From JBFHIZ01 sp041596215 (GTDB lineage: Bacteria; Bacillota; Clostridia; Lachnospirales; Lachnospiraceae), in assembly GCA_041596215.1 (NCBI GenBank), contig JBFHIZ010000008.1, positions 9,065 to 73,064 on the forward strand: 64,000 bases of DNA, in the 5' to 3' direction. Below, one piece after another: positions 8,736 to 16,965 of the stretch. The translations under genes were made by a program, and so were the position numbers. The notes under the pieces are model-generated. The model was not told the origin of the DNA. It saw only the letters and a list, made by a program, of their open reading frames with translations, and made no database searches. Position 1 is the first letter of the stretch, and the number at the start of each line of letters is the position of its first letter.

Positions 8736-9938
8736 TTATTTTTCAAACAAATGATCAATTAATTCATGCCCTTTTGCATAAAAGTATTTCGTGGATGCGC
8801 CTGTTTTTTCACTATATTCTTCTACTCCTGATAACGAAATCGTGGAATCGTATAATAAATAAGGGACATTATCTGAAGTATGTGTCCTTAGACAAATAGG
8901 AGTTGGATGATCTGGTAACACTAACATTCGAAAATCCATTCCTATATCATTCATTTTCTCGATAAACGGGCCTATTACTTGTTCGTCCAAGTACTCAATT
9001 GCTTTTATTTTCTTTTGTAAATCGCCTTGATGTCCCATTTCATCTGCAGCTTCTACATGAATATATGCAAAATCATATCCTTGATTTACTAGTGCTTCTA
9101 CCGCCGCTTCCATCTTCCCTTGATAATTTGTATCTAATCCACCATTAGCACCTTCTACATTTGCAACGCCCATGTTGGTACCTACTGCAATTCCTTTTAA
9201 CAAATCAACCGCAGAAATCATCATTCCTTTTTTTCCTGTCTTTTTTGAAAAATCAGTCAACGCAGGTTTTGTACCAGCTCCCCAAAACCAACAGCAATTT
9301 GCTGGATGCAATCCTTTTTCAATTCGTTCAAGATTCAATGGATGTTTAGAAAGAATTTCATAACTTTTTTTCATCATATCACGTAATTTTTTATTTTCAG
9401 GTAAATAACTTCCAATTATCTTTCCTGGAATATCATGAGGTGCCGTTAAATCTAAGATTTCACCATTCCCCCATATTAAGCAATGTCGGTAACTTGTTCC
9501 TACATAGAAAGAATAAATTTCATCTCCCAATTTATTCTTAATTTCTTCTAATAAAATTGCAGCATCTTTTGTCGAAATCTCACTCGAAGAATGATCCAGT
9601 ATTCTCTTTTCTTCAAATACTGCTTCTTCCGAGGAAAGTGTGACAAGATTACATCGAATTGCAATATCCGTATCTTTCATAGGTACACCTATATTTAGTG
9701 CTTCGAGTGGAGAACGCCCCGAATAGTACTTTTGTGGATCATACCCTAATACTGATAGATTTGCTGTATCTGACCCTGGTGTCATCCCTTCTGGTATTGT
9801 GTGCACCATTCCCACTTCTGATATTTTACTTATTCGATCTAGATTAGGAGTTTTCGCATAAACCATAGGTGTAACATTTCCAATTTCTTCTATTGGTTGG
9901 TCAGCCATTCCATCTCCCAATACAACTACATATTTCAT
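8736..9938 (-). CDS. Cofactor-independent phosphoglycerate mutase-like protein, proposed homoserine kinase
   Basis: 400 residues of the alkaline-phosphatase/iPGM superfamily, archaeal type. Metal-site motifs are present: VVVLGDGMADQP at the N-terminus, GSDTANLSVLGYDP with the phospho-acceptor position, HVEAADEMGHQGD and LPDHPTP near the C-terminus. A subgroup of this family (the TIGR 'proposed homoserine kinase' model) occurs in threonine operons lacking GHMP-type thrB. Here it lies between hom and lysC, so the likely reaction is homoserine to O-phosphohomoserine. Phosphoglycerate mutase remains the alternative. An AGAGGT site precedes the ATG. The 91-base gap to hom contains a decayed duplication of the hom 3' end. 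Confidence 0.88.
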   Translation of the reverse strand: MKYVVVLGDGMADQPIEEIGNVTPMVYAKTPNLDRISKISEVGMVHTIPEGMTPGSDTANLSVLGYDPQKYYSGRSPLEALNIGVPMKDTDIAIRCNLVTLSSEEAVFEEKRILDHSSSEISTKDAAILLEEIKNKLGDEIYSFYVGTSYRHCLIWGNGEILDLTAPHDIPGKIIGSYLPENKKLRDMMKKSYEILSKHPLNLERIEKGLHPANCCWFWGAGTKPALTDFSKKTGKKGMMISAVDLLKGIAVGTNMGVANVEGANGGLDTNYQGKMEAAVEALVNQGYDFAYIHVEAADEMGHQGDLQKKIKAIEYLDEQVIGPFIEKMNDIGMDFRMLVLPDHPTPICLRTHTSDNVPYLLYDSTISLSGVEEYSEKTGASTKYFYAKGHELIDHLFEK

Positions 9939-9954
9939 TTTTATACCTCTTTAT

Positions 9955-9993
9955 CTATTCTTTTGTCATTCATATACGAGTATTTATTTCCTT
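9955..9993. repeat. Decayed duplicate of the hom 3' end
   Basis: Bases 9955-9993 match 10031-10069, the last codons of hom, with about five differences in 39. Between the two copies are short repeats of a TTTTTTATATC-like unit. The copy is non-coding because an in-frame stop interrupts it, so this looks like a slipped tandem duplication. Confidence 0.85.
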
Positions 9994-10029
9994 TTTATAT
10001 CTTTTTTATATCTTTTTTTATATCTTTTT

Positions 10030-11250
10030 TTATTCTTCTGTCATTCGTATGCGAGTAATTATTTCCTTCATATCCTTAATTCCTGTGCTAAATTCTTTTT
10101 CTGTCATTACTTTTGTTATCATAGCAAATTCCTCTGTTTCATTTGGAAGAGTCATTATTTCAATCTCTCCAAATTTAGCTTCTAATTTTGAACGCATGGA
10201 TTCTACTGTTCCTTTGATACGCACAAAAAATTTACATTTGAATTCTTCTACCGATTCTAATTCAATGGTGTCTTGCATCCAATAGCATGGAATATTTTCT
10301 CCTTTGTTTTTTGCAATTGCAATCACATCTGCAACTACAGCACTTGCTGTTGCAAGTTTTCCTGCACCTTGTCCATAATACATGGTTTCACCCAACATAT
10401 TTCCTTCAACAAAAACTGCATTAAATACACCATTCACATTGTATAGTGCATGTGTATTTGGAATTATAAATGGTGCTACCATTGCATAAATTTTCCCATT
10501 ATCATTTAATCCTGTTGCAAGTAGTTTAATTGCTTTTTTCATTTGATTCACATAAAGAAAATCCTTTGCTGTGATTTTTGTGATACCTTCCGTATATACT
10601 TCTTTATAATCCACCGTTTTTTGTGTCATTAGAGAAGATAAAATTGCAATTTTTCGACGTGCATCATGTCCTTCCACATCTGCTTCAGGATTTTTTTCAG
10701 CATATCCTTTGGCCTGTGCTTCTTTTAACACCTCTTCAAAGTTACTTCCGTCCATTGCCATCTTTGTCAATATATAATTTGTAGTCCCATTTAAAATACC
10801 TTGTATTTTAACTATTTTTTCAGGAGTTAAGCATTCCTCAATTGCGCGAATAATTGGAATACCACCACCAACACTTGCTTCAAATAAATAATTACAATTA
10901 TGCTCTCTTGCAATCTGTAATAATTCAGGACCATGTTGCGCAACTAGCTCTTTATTTGAGGTACAAACACTTTTTCCTTTTAATAATGCTTGTTTAGAAA
11001 ATTCATATGCAGGTTTTAATCCTCCCATAGTTTCACAAACCACATCCAACTCTGGATCGTCTAAAATCACTTGATAATCATGAACCAAAACTTCTTCTAC
11101 TGGATTCCCTGGAAAATCTCTTAAATCTAATACATACTTGACTTGCACATCATCCATTGCTTTTTGACTGACTTGTTTATTATTTTCACGAATCACTTCA
11201 AAAACTCCTGATCCTACGGTACCGAATCCTAGCACTGCTACGTTTGTCAT
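10030..11250 (-). CDS. hom: Homoserine dehydrogenase
   Basis: 406 residues. It reduces aspartate semialdehyde to homoserine. The N-terminal Rossmann fold begins VAVLGFGTVGSGVFEVIREN. The catalytic region holds TSNKELVAQHGPELL, ASVGGGIPIIRAIEECLTP and ILNGTTNYILTKM. The family signature AKGYAEKNPEADVEGHDARRK follows at about residues 180-200, with the expected Glu, Asp and Lys. A C-terminal segment of about 80 residues resembles an ACT regulatory domain. The start ATG follows GAGGAAG. The gap to the upstream ACT gene is 342 bases and almost entirely repeat. Downstream lies the proposed homoserine kinase, forming a threonine branch operon. Confidence 0.96.
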   Translation of the reverse strand: MTNVAVLGFGTVGSGVFEVIRENNKQVSQKAMDDVQVKYVLDLRDFPGNPVEEVLVHDYQVILDDPELDVVCETMGGLKPAYEFSKQALLKGKSVCTSNKELVAQHGPELLQIAREHNCNYLFEASVGGGIPIIRAIEECLTPEKIVKIQGILNGTTNYILTKMAMDGSNFEEVLKEAQAKGYAEKNPEADVEGHDARRKIAILSSLMTQKTVDYKEVYTEGITKITAKDFLYVNQMKKAIKLLATGLNDNGKIYAMVAPFIIPNTHALYNVNGVFNAVFVEGNMLGETMYYGQGAGKLATASAVVADVIAIAKNKGENIPCYWMQDTIELESVEEFKCKFFVRIKGTVESMRSKLEAKFGEIEIMTLPNETEEFAMITKVMTEKEFSTGIKDMKEIITRIRMTEE

Positions 11251-11311
11251 TTTGTCTTCCTCTTTCCTTAATTCATTCTTATTTTTATATCTATTCTACT
11301 CTTTTATTTAT

Positions 11312-11575
11312 TTCTACTTTTTCATCGATTCTTACTTTTTCATTGATTCTTACTTTTTCATTGATTCTTACTTTTTCATTGATTCTTACTTTTTCATTGA
11401 TTCTTACTTTTTCATTGATTCTTACTTTTTCATTGATTCTTACTTTTTCATTGATTCTTACTTTTTCATCGATTCTTACTTTTTCATTGATTCTTACTTT
11501 TTCATTGATTCTTACTTTTTCATTGATTCTTATTTTTTTTGATTCTTATTTTTTTTGATTCTTATTTTTTTTGAT
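11312..11575. repeat. 18-bp tandem repeat array (with 16-bp tail units) between the ACT gene and hom
   Basis: Eleven consecutive 18-base units (GATTCTTACTTTTTCATT on the plus strand, T/C variation at one base) run from 11327 to 11524. Three 16-base units GATTCTTATTTTTTTT follow at 11525-11572, and a partial unit precedes. The period is divisible by three, so long spurious open frames appear. Read in the direction of transcription, each unit contains ATG AAA AAG TAA, a repeated three-codon frame without a ribosome site. It fills most of the gap inside the operon. Confidence 0.95.
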
Positions 11576-11592
11576 AATTTTGCTTTTCGCAT

Positions 11593-12033
11593 TTATTCCT
11601 TTGCTAATATTTTCACTCGATGAACGCCTTTTTTTGTTTCCATTTCATTTATCATATCCGAAATATTCTTTGTATGTTCTAAAACCTGCACACTCAAACT
11701 AAGCGATGCAATTCCATTGATTGGAATACTTTGATGAATTGTCAAAATATTCACTCCATATTCTGCGATTGTTTTTAGTACATCTGATAATAATCCTGGT
11801 TCATCCTCCATTTGAAATGTAAGAGTAATTGTTCTTCCCTGCGAATTATCATGAAATGGAAAAATATCCTCTTGATATTTATAGAAAGAACTCCGACTAA
11901 TTTTTACTCGATCTACCGCTTCCTGAACTGTTAAAACTTTTTCTGTATCTAGTAGGTGTTTTGCTTCGACAACATGAAGTAACACTTCTGGCAAAGCCTT
12001 TTCTTTCACTACATAATATTTTGTTGGTTTCAA
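11593..12033 (-). CDS. ACT domain protein of the UPF0735/PheB family
   Basis: 146 residues. The N-terminal half contains a helix-turn-helix-like segment (LTVQEAVDRVKISRSSFYKYQEDIFPF), which suggests DNA binding. The C-terminal half is an ACT domain (TLTFQMEDEPGLLSDVLKTI), the usual small-ligand sensor of amino-acid metabolism. In Firmicutes this family often precedes hom, so threonine or related amino-acid sensing is a reasonable inference. The start is a TTG at 12033 with AGGAGG six bases upstream. It heads the threonine branch operon and has a strong promoter. A frame-shifted longer reading upstream lacks a ribosome site and is not supported. Confidence 0.9.
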   Translation of the reverse strand: MKPTKYYVVKEKALPEVLLHVVEAKHLLDTEKVLTVQEAVDRVKISRSSFYKYQEDIFPFHDNSQGRTITLTFQMEDEPGLLSDVLKTIAEYGVNILTIHQSIPINGIASLSLSVQVLEHTKNISDMINEMETKKGVHRVKILAKE

Positions 12034-12100
12034 AATATGCCTCCTGTTTTAGCACTTCTCGTGTGTTTGCTTTACGGACAGTTGTTCGCCGTTGAGGGAT

Positions 12101-12129
12101 ATTGTAACATAATCTTGTTTTCGAATCAA
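12101..12129 (-). promoter_or_regulatory. Promoter of the threonine branch operon
   Basis: On the minus strand TTGATT (12129-12124) and TACAAT (12106-12101) are separated by exactly 17 bases, 68 bases before the ACT gene start. Good sigma-A consensus; inferred. Confidence 0.65.
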
Positions 12130-12177
12130 CTATCTTTTTGTATGAAATTGCATTATTTTGCATACAATCCTCTGATT

Positions 12178-13389
12178 TTATGCACGAAACATTACTTTTT
12201 CACTATTAAATGCTTTCGTGATTCCTGCAATTAATCCAATCGAGACCAAATTAGTTGCGAAAAAGGATATAAAAAATTGTAAAAACGTCAGTTCATTCAT
12301 CGCAATCTTTTGAATTACAAGTGCATTCCCATAAAGCGGAATTGCAAACATTTGTATCGATACTTCTTTTCCTCCTTGAAACATAGTCAATAATCCTGCA
12401 AGAATAACTACAATATATAGTGGCGATATATATGTTTGTGCCTCTTTTAAACTATTAGAATAAACAGATGCAATTCCTACCATTGCCACATATAGAACAA
12501 CCATACTAACCATAATTGCAAGTAATGAAATCACTTGCATAAAGGTAATGTGATAGGAAGAAGTTGCAGTCGAAGACATGGATTCAACCATATTAGGTAA
12601 AGAAATAAGCATTGCAACAGTATAAACGCATGCTGACATACTAGAAAGTATTGCAAGTGAAACAATTTTCCCCCAAGCAATCTTATATCGTTCGACTGGT
12701 GTAAGTAGTAAAATTGCCATTGTTCCTCTTTCTTTTTCTCCTGCAATTGCATCCACTCCTAATCCCATTGCTCCTGCAAAAAGCATCATTGTTATAAAAT
12801 ACGGGAGCATCATAGATAATACTTCTGCTGCCGCTGTTCCTTCTTCGTCCAATACTTCTTTTTCTATATCAAATACACGCAATACATCAAGTGATCCTAA
12901 TCTTTCTTCTAGCATCATCGTTTCTAAAGGCTCTAACACCATTTCTTCAAACATATATCTAGCTTGGCCCGAGTAATTCCCCGCCGTCGTATAAAATAAT
13001 TCTACTTTTGGACTTACATTATTCTCTGTTTGATATTCTAAATATGATAAATAAAAATCTTTTGAAAATATAACAATTAAATCGATTTCCTCATCCGTTA
13101 CTTTTTGTTTTGCTTCCAAGGCCTCTTCTTCTGTAACATATTCGATATTAGCCATAGTTACATATCCAACTTCCTCCATTACTGCTTCCACTTCTAATGG
13201 AACATTTGCAATCATGACTTCTGGCACATGTGTATCCACATCTTCTGTTAATGATGTGGTAAGTTGTCCTATTAATGCATAAAGTCCAATGATTAATATT
13301 GCTGGAAAAATAAATAATCCAAATACCATTTTTTTATCTTTAAAAACTCTTCGTAATTCTTTTTTTACAATAATTCCAATAATTTTCAT
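12178..13389 (-). CDS. ABC-2 type transporter permease (NatB-like)
   Basis: 403 residues. One N-terminal membrane segment (about residues 20-42, FGLFIFPAILIIGLYALIGQ) is followed by a large extracytoplasmic domain of about 140 residues and then five or six hydrophobic helices. The segment GVDAIAGEKERGTMAILLLTPVERYKIAWGK is the conserved ABC-2/NatB signature. It pairs with the ATPase encoded immediately upstream; stop and start codons abut. NatAB exports sodium in Bacillus, but in many clostridia such pairs have no proven substrate. The gene ends just before the promoter of the ACT gene, with no clear terminator between them. Confidence 0.9.
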   Translation of the reverse strand: MKIIGIIVKKELRRVFKDKKMVFGLFIFPAILIIGLYALIGQLTTSLTEDVDTHVPEVMIANVPLEVEAVMEEVGYVTMANIEYVTEEEALEAKQKVTDEEIDLIVIFSKDFYLSYLEYQTENNVSPKVELFYTTAGNYSGQARYMFEEMVLEPLETMMLEERLGSLDVLRVFDIEKEVLDEEGTAAAEVLSMMLPYFITMMLFAGAMGLGVDAIAGEKERGTMAILLLTPVERYKIAWGKIVSLAILSSMSACVYTVAMLISLPNMVESMSSTATSSYHITFMQVISLLAIMVSMVVLYVAMVGIASVYSNSLKEAQTYISPLYIVVILAGLLTMFQGGKEVSIQMFAIPLYGNALVIQKIAMNELTFLQFFISFFATNLVSIGLIAGITKAFNSEKVMFRA

Positions 13390-14166
13390 TTATTCTTCCC
13401 CTTTACCATGTTTTTGATATAATTGAAAAAATGCGTCTTCTAAATCTTCTGATTTTGTTTTCTCTAAAATTTCTGCAACTGACCCCTCAGCTACTTTTTT
13501 ACCATCCACAATCACTCCGATTCGATTACAATACTTTTCTGCCGCTGTTAATATATGCGTCGACATTACAACTGTTTTTCCTTCATCACGCATTTTAAGT
13601 AAATAATTCATTACATTTCTTGCGGTAATTACATCCAATCCATTTGTTGGCTCATCAAATATAATTACATCTGGATCATGTACAAGGCTTACTGCAATAG
13701 CTGCTTTTTGCTTCATACCAGTTGATAATTCTTCGATTTTTTTATTTGCAAATTCAGCAATCCCAAAATAAGAGAATAGTTCTTTTTTTCTTTTTTCAAT
13801 TTCTTCTAATTTCATATGATGTAAATTTCCAAAAAAACGAAATAAATAATCTACGGAAAAATTGGTGTCAAGTTTAATCTCATTAGTTAAAAATGCAATA
13901 TTTTCTCTTACTTTTTTGGAATCCTTATGCACATCGTATTCATTTACCTGTATATTTCCCTCCGTAGGTTTTAACAATGTCGCTACACACCTTAAAAGAG
14001 TTGTTTTACCAGCTCCATTCGGTCCAAGCAATCCATATATCTCCCCTTCATTTACATGTAAAGAAATATCGTCTACTGCGCATTTTACATTATTCTTCAT
14101 TTTCATTTTTTTCATTTGTTTTTTTGATAATTTATAAACTTTTGTCACATGTTCAATTTGTATCAT
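13390..14166 (-). CDS. ABC transporter ATP-binding protein (NatA-like)
   Basis: 258 residues. It drives the NatB-like permease encoded directly downstream. Motifs are Walker A GPNGAGKTTLLR, signature ELSTGMKQKAAIAVSLVHDP, Walker B VIIFDEPTNGLD and H-loop STHILTAAEK. The signature has STGMKQK in place of SGGQ, usual for the NatA/CcmA group. A Lys/Met-rich insertion (KKQMKKMKMKNNVK, about residues 15-28) sits before the first core strand. The ATG at 14166 has GGAGG-like bases about 8 upstream. No regulator gene adjoins the pair. Confidence 0.92.
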   Translation of the reverse strand: MIQIEHVTKVYKLSKKQMKKMKMKNNVKCAVDDISLHVNEGEIYGLLGPNGAGKTTLLRCVATLLKPTEGNIQVNEYDVHKDSKKVRENIAFLTNEIKLDTNFSVDYLFRFFGNLHHMKLEEIEKRKKELFSYFGIAEFANKKIEELSTGMKQKAAIAVSLVHDPDVIIFDEPTNGLDVITARNVMNYLLKMRDEGKTVVMSTHILTAAEKYCNRIGVIVDGKKVAEGSVAEILEKTKSEDLEDAFFQLYQKHGKGEE

Positions 14167-14439
14167 TTGCTTTCCTCCCTTATATATTAATCACATTACC
14201 TATCTTATTTTAGATTTGTTCTTTTGAATTATCAAGCCCTTTAACAATTCTACTTTTTGCTAAACTAATTTCTTTCACTTTTCCTAAATTAACGTTTTGT
14301 CTTTAAATTAACATTATTCTTCTTTTTAAATTAACATTGGTTTTTTTACTTTTTTCTAAAAAATCCTCCATAAGTAGTTTTGGTTTTTTACCATGTCTAC
14401 TTGTAGAGGATTCTATCAACATATAGTTACTTTTTTTGT
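14167..14439. other. Intergenic region with near-direct repeats and a long imperfect hairpin
   Basis: No gene seen. Three copies of AAATTAAC(A/G)TT occur between about 14286 and 14335. An imperfect hairpin of about 15 pairs lies at 14362-14412 (AATCCTC..AAGTAG against CTACTT..GAGGATT). Read on the minus strand, it follows the glyA stop by 27 bases but has no strong T-run, so it is a weak terminator candidate for glyA. Confidence 0.5.
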
Positions 14440-15678
14440 CTATAGTAATGGATATTTTTTTGTTAATTCATCAACAATTTTTCTCGCTTCTGGAATTTTT
14501 TTCTCGCCACCTTTTACCAATAATGATATTGCTTCCGCAATTTGATCCATATCATCCATATTCATTCCCCTTGTTGTAATAGCTGGTGTTCCTAAACGGA
14601 CGCCACTTGTAACAAATGGTGATTTAGGATCGTTTGGAATGGTATTTTTATTTGCCGTAATATGTGCACGATCCAATAATTTTTCCATATCTTTTCCTGT
14701 TAAATCAAGTGGGGAAAGATCAAGTAACATCAAATGATTATCCGTTCCACCAGAAACAATTTTTAATCCCCTTGTAATTAACCCTTTGCATAATGCTTGT
14801 GCATTCATTACTACACTTTTTTGATACTCTTTAAATTCATCCGATAATGCTTCTTCAAAACAAACAGCCTTTGCTGCGATCACGTGCATTAAAGGACCCC
14901 CTTGGATTCCAGGGAAAATTGCTTTATTAAAATTATATTTATCTGCCGCTTCTTGATTACAAAGAATCATTCCACCTCTTGGTCCTCTTAATGTTTTATG
15001 TGTTGTTGTTGTTACAACATCTGCATATGGTATTGGACTTTCATGTAATCCTGCTGCAACTAATCCTGCAATATGTGCCATATCTACCATCAAAACGGCT
15101 CCTACTTCATCAGCTATTGCTCGGAACATTTTGAAATCTATACTTCTTGCATAAGCACTCGCACCTGCAATAATCATCTTAGGTTTTGATTCGTGTGCAA
15201 TTCTTCTTACTTCATCATAATCTATAAAGCCTTCGCTATCAACACCATAAGGAACAACATGAAACCATTTTCCAGACATATTTACTGGACTCCCATGTGT
15301 CAAATGTCCACCATGTGCAAGATTCATACCCATAAATGTATCTCCTGGATTTAAAATTGCAAATTGTACTGCCATATTTGCCTGTGCTCCTGAATGGGGT
15401 TGTACATTTACATAATCACACCCAAATAATTTCTTGGCGCGTTCAATTGCCAGTGTTTCTACAACATCCACGCATTCACAACCTCCATAATATCTTTTCC
15501 CTGGATAGCCTTCTGCGTATTTGTTTGTAAGAGGGCTTCCCATTGCTGCCATTACAGCTCTGCTAACCCAGTTTTCTGAAGCAATTAGTTCAATGTGACT
15601 GTTTTGTCTTTCCTGCTCACTTATAATTGCATTTGCAATTTCAGGATCCACTTTTTTGATTTCATCCAATGAATACAT
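14440..15678 (-). CDS. glyA: Serine hydroxymethyltransferase
   Basis: 412 residues, normal length. A PLP enzyme converting serine and tetrahydrofolate to glycine and methylene-tetrahydrofolate, the main one-carbon source. Seen are the N-terminal IELIASENWVSRAVMAAMGS, the region NKYAEGYPGKRYYGG, and the PLP lysine motif VVTTTTHKTLRGPRGG with the lysine after TTTTH. The C-terminal SGVRLGTPAITTRGM is also present. The start ATG follows GGAGG. It is monocistronic; downstream lies the weak hairpin at 14362, and upstream lies the repeat array at 15.8-16.2 kb that separates it from the MacB-type operon. Confidence 0.97.
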   Translation of the reverse strand: MYSLDEIKKVDPEIANAIISEQERQNSHIELIASENWVSRAVMAAMGSPLTNKYAEGYPGKRYYGGCECVDVVETLAIERAKKLFGCDYVNVQPHSGAQANMAVQFAILNPGDTFMGMNLAHGGHLTHGSPVNMSGKWFHVVPYGVDSEGFIDYDEVRRIAHESKPKMIIAGASAYARSIDFKMFRAIADEVGAVLMVDMAHIAGLVAAGLHESPIPYADVVTTTTHKTLRGPRGGMILCNQEAADKYNFNKAIFPGIQGGPLMHVIAAKAVCFEEALSDEFKEYQKSVVMNAQALCKGLITRGLKIVSGGTDNHLMLLDLSPLDLTGKDMEKLLDRAHITANKNTIPNDPKSPFVTSGVRLGTPAITTRGMNMDDMDQIAEAISLLVKGGEKKIPEARKIVDELTKKYPLL

Positions 15679-15791
15679 CTTTGTTCCTCCCGATCGCGTG
15701 TCTTATTTTATAAACTTTTACAACACTGAAAGTATACCATAGAATTATATTCTTGAAAACCACATTTTATAGGGAGACAGTATGTCATACA

Positions 15792-16030
15792 TTGTAATTT
15801 ATATTTCGCACGGTAATTTATATCTCACACGGTAATTTATATCTCACACGGCAATTTATATCTCACACGGCAATTTATATCTCACACGGCAATTTATATC
15901 TCACACGGTAATTTATATCTCACACGGTAATTTATATCTCACACGGTAATTTATATCTCACACGGTAATTTATATCTCACACGGCAGTTTATATCTCACA
16001 CGGCAATTTATATCTCACACGGTAATTTTC
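15792..16030. repeat. 19-bp tandem repeat array upstream of glyA
   Basis: Twelve units of CGG(T/C)AATTTATATCTCACA with exact 19-base period start at 15811 and continue to 16020 and slightly beyond. A degenerate copy precedes at about 15792. One isolated copy appears at about 16224-16243, just after the MacB-type operon stop. Variation is mostly T/C at one position. The period is not a multiple of three and there are no spacers, so it is neither coding nor CRISPR. Function unknown. Confidence 0.95.
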
Positions 16031-16035
16031 ACTTT

Positions 16036-16206
16036 TTGGGGGTGATTTGCTTTTTTGAAGCCTAATCCCCCAAGTTTTCGCAAGTTTTTGGGGGATGCAA
16101 AGCTATATTTCTCTGCATCCCCCAAACGGTAGCTTATTCCTTATAATTTTATGTGCTTTCCTTCTTTTTTGGGGGATTTCACTTTTTTTAAAGCCTAATC
16201 CCCCAA
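16036..16206. repeat. Three consecutive G5/C5 hairpins next to the 19-bp array
   Basis: Dyads of the type TTGGGGGATT..AATCCCCCAA lie at 16036-16073, 16087-16126 (13 perfect pairs, loop of 14) and 16169-16206. The first and third are also near-direct repeats of each other, sharing a GCCTAATCCCCCAA tail. They lie downstream of the MacB-type operon on the minus strand. No T-run follows in that direction, so simple termination is not obvious. Confidence 0.85.
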
Positions 16207-16255
16207 TCCAGCGACCCCTGCTTATATCTCACACGGTAATTTTTGCTTTTATAAA

Positions 16256-16948
16256 TCACCCTCTATTTTTCGACTCAAATACATCTGTTTCTGTAAGTAT
16301 TCCATCTACAATACTTACAATTCTTTTTGCAGATTGTGCCACTTTTAAATCATGTGTTATCATTACAATCGTATTTCCCATATCATTTATCTCTCGAAAT
16401 AGCTTCAAGACTTCTTTTCCGCTATTCGTATCCAATGCTCCTGTTGGTTCATCAGCAAGCAATATGGAAGGGCTTCCAACAAGCGCTCTTGCAATAGAAA
16501 CTCTCTGTTTTTGTCCTCCAGATAATTCACTCGGTCTATGACCTAATCGATCCGCCAGACCTAATAGCTTTATAGTATCCATACATTTTTCTTCAGCTTC
16601 TTTATAACTAAATCCTCTTAAAATAAGTGGCATCGTTATATTTTGAATCACGTTGTACGTTGGAATTAATTGATAGTTTTGAAAAATAAATCCAATTTCC
16701 TGATTTCTTACACCCGTCAGCTCCACTTCTTCCATTTCATGAATAGCACGTCCCTTTAAGTAATATTCTCCAGCATCCGAAACATCCATGCAGCCTATAA
16801 TATTCATTAACGTAGTTTTTCCAGATCCAGAAGGCCCTAAAATCGCCACATATTCTCCTTTATCTACATGAAAATTTATATTTTTTAGTACTGGAACTTT
16901 TTCTTCTCCTAACAAATAACCTTTATCAATATTTCTCATTGTAATCAT
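16256..16948 (-). CDS. ABC transporter ATP-binding protein (MacB/LolD-type)
   Basis: 230 residues. Walker A LGPSGSGKTTLMNI, signature ELSGGQKQRVSIARALVG, Walker B ILLADEPTGALD and H-loop MITHDLKVA are all intact. LADEPTGALD and the FQNYQLIP Q-loop are typical of the MacB/LolD group, which works with FtsX-like permeases and membrane-fusion proteins. It is the last gene of a six-gene minus-strand operon; its permease is encoded two genes upstream, separated by the repeat-rich anchored protein. The gap to that gene is 17 bases. Substrate unknown; Gram-positive members often export antimicrobial peptides or other amphiphiles. Confidence 0.94.
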   Translation of the reverse strand: MITMRNIDKGYLLGEEKVPVLKNINFHVDKGEYVAILGPSGSGKTTLMNIIGCMDVSDAGEYYLKGRAIHEMEEVELTGVRNQEIGFIFQNYQLIPTYNVIQNITMPLILRGFSYKEAEEKCMDTIKLLGLADRLGHRPSELSGGQKQRVSIARALVGSPSILLADEPTGALDTNSGKEVLKLFREINDMGNTIVMITHDLKVAQSAKRIVSIVDGILTETDVFESKNRG

Positions 16949-16965
16949 AACAACATTATTCCTTT

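Noticed and set aside
11244..11558. Two plus-strand open frames coding hexapeptide repeats over the 18-bp array
   Set aside because: The unit length is a multiple of three, so open frames arise automatically. There is no ribosome site, and the strand is opposite to the operon.
11897..12163. 88-codon minus-strand frame overlapping the ACT gene start
   Set aside because: Different frame from the ACT protein, overlaps the promoter and has no matching ribosome site.
15792..16030. CRISPR-like array
   Set aside because: Units follow each other every 19 bases without spacers and no cas gene is near.
16036..16206. Three standard terminators or a G-quadruplex
   Set aside because: No T-run follows on the minus strand. 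The G-runs are split by long gaps and half of them lie on the other strand, so neither label is supported.
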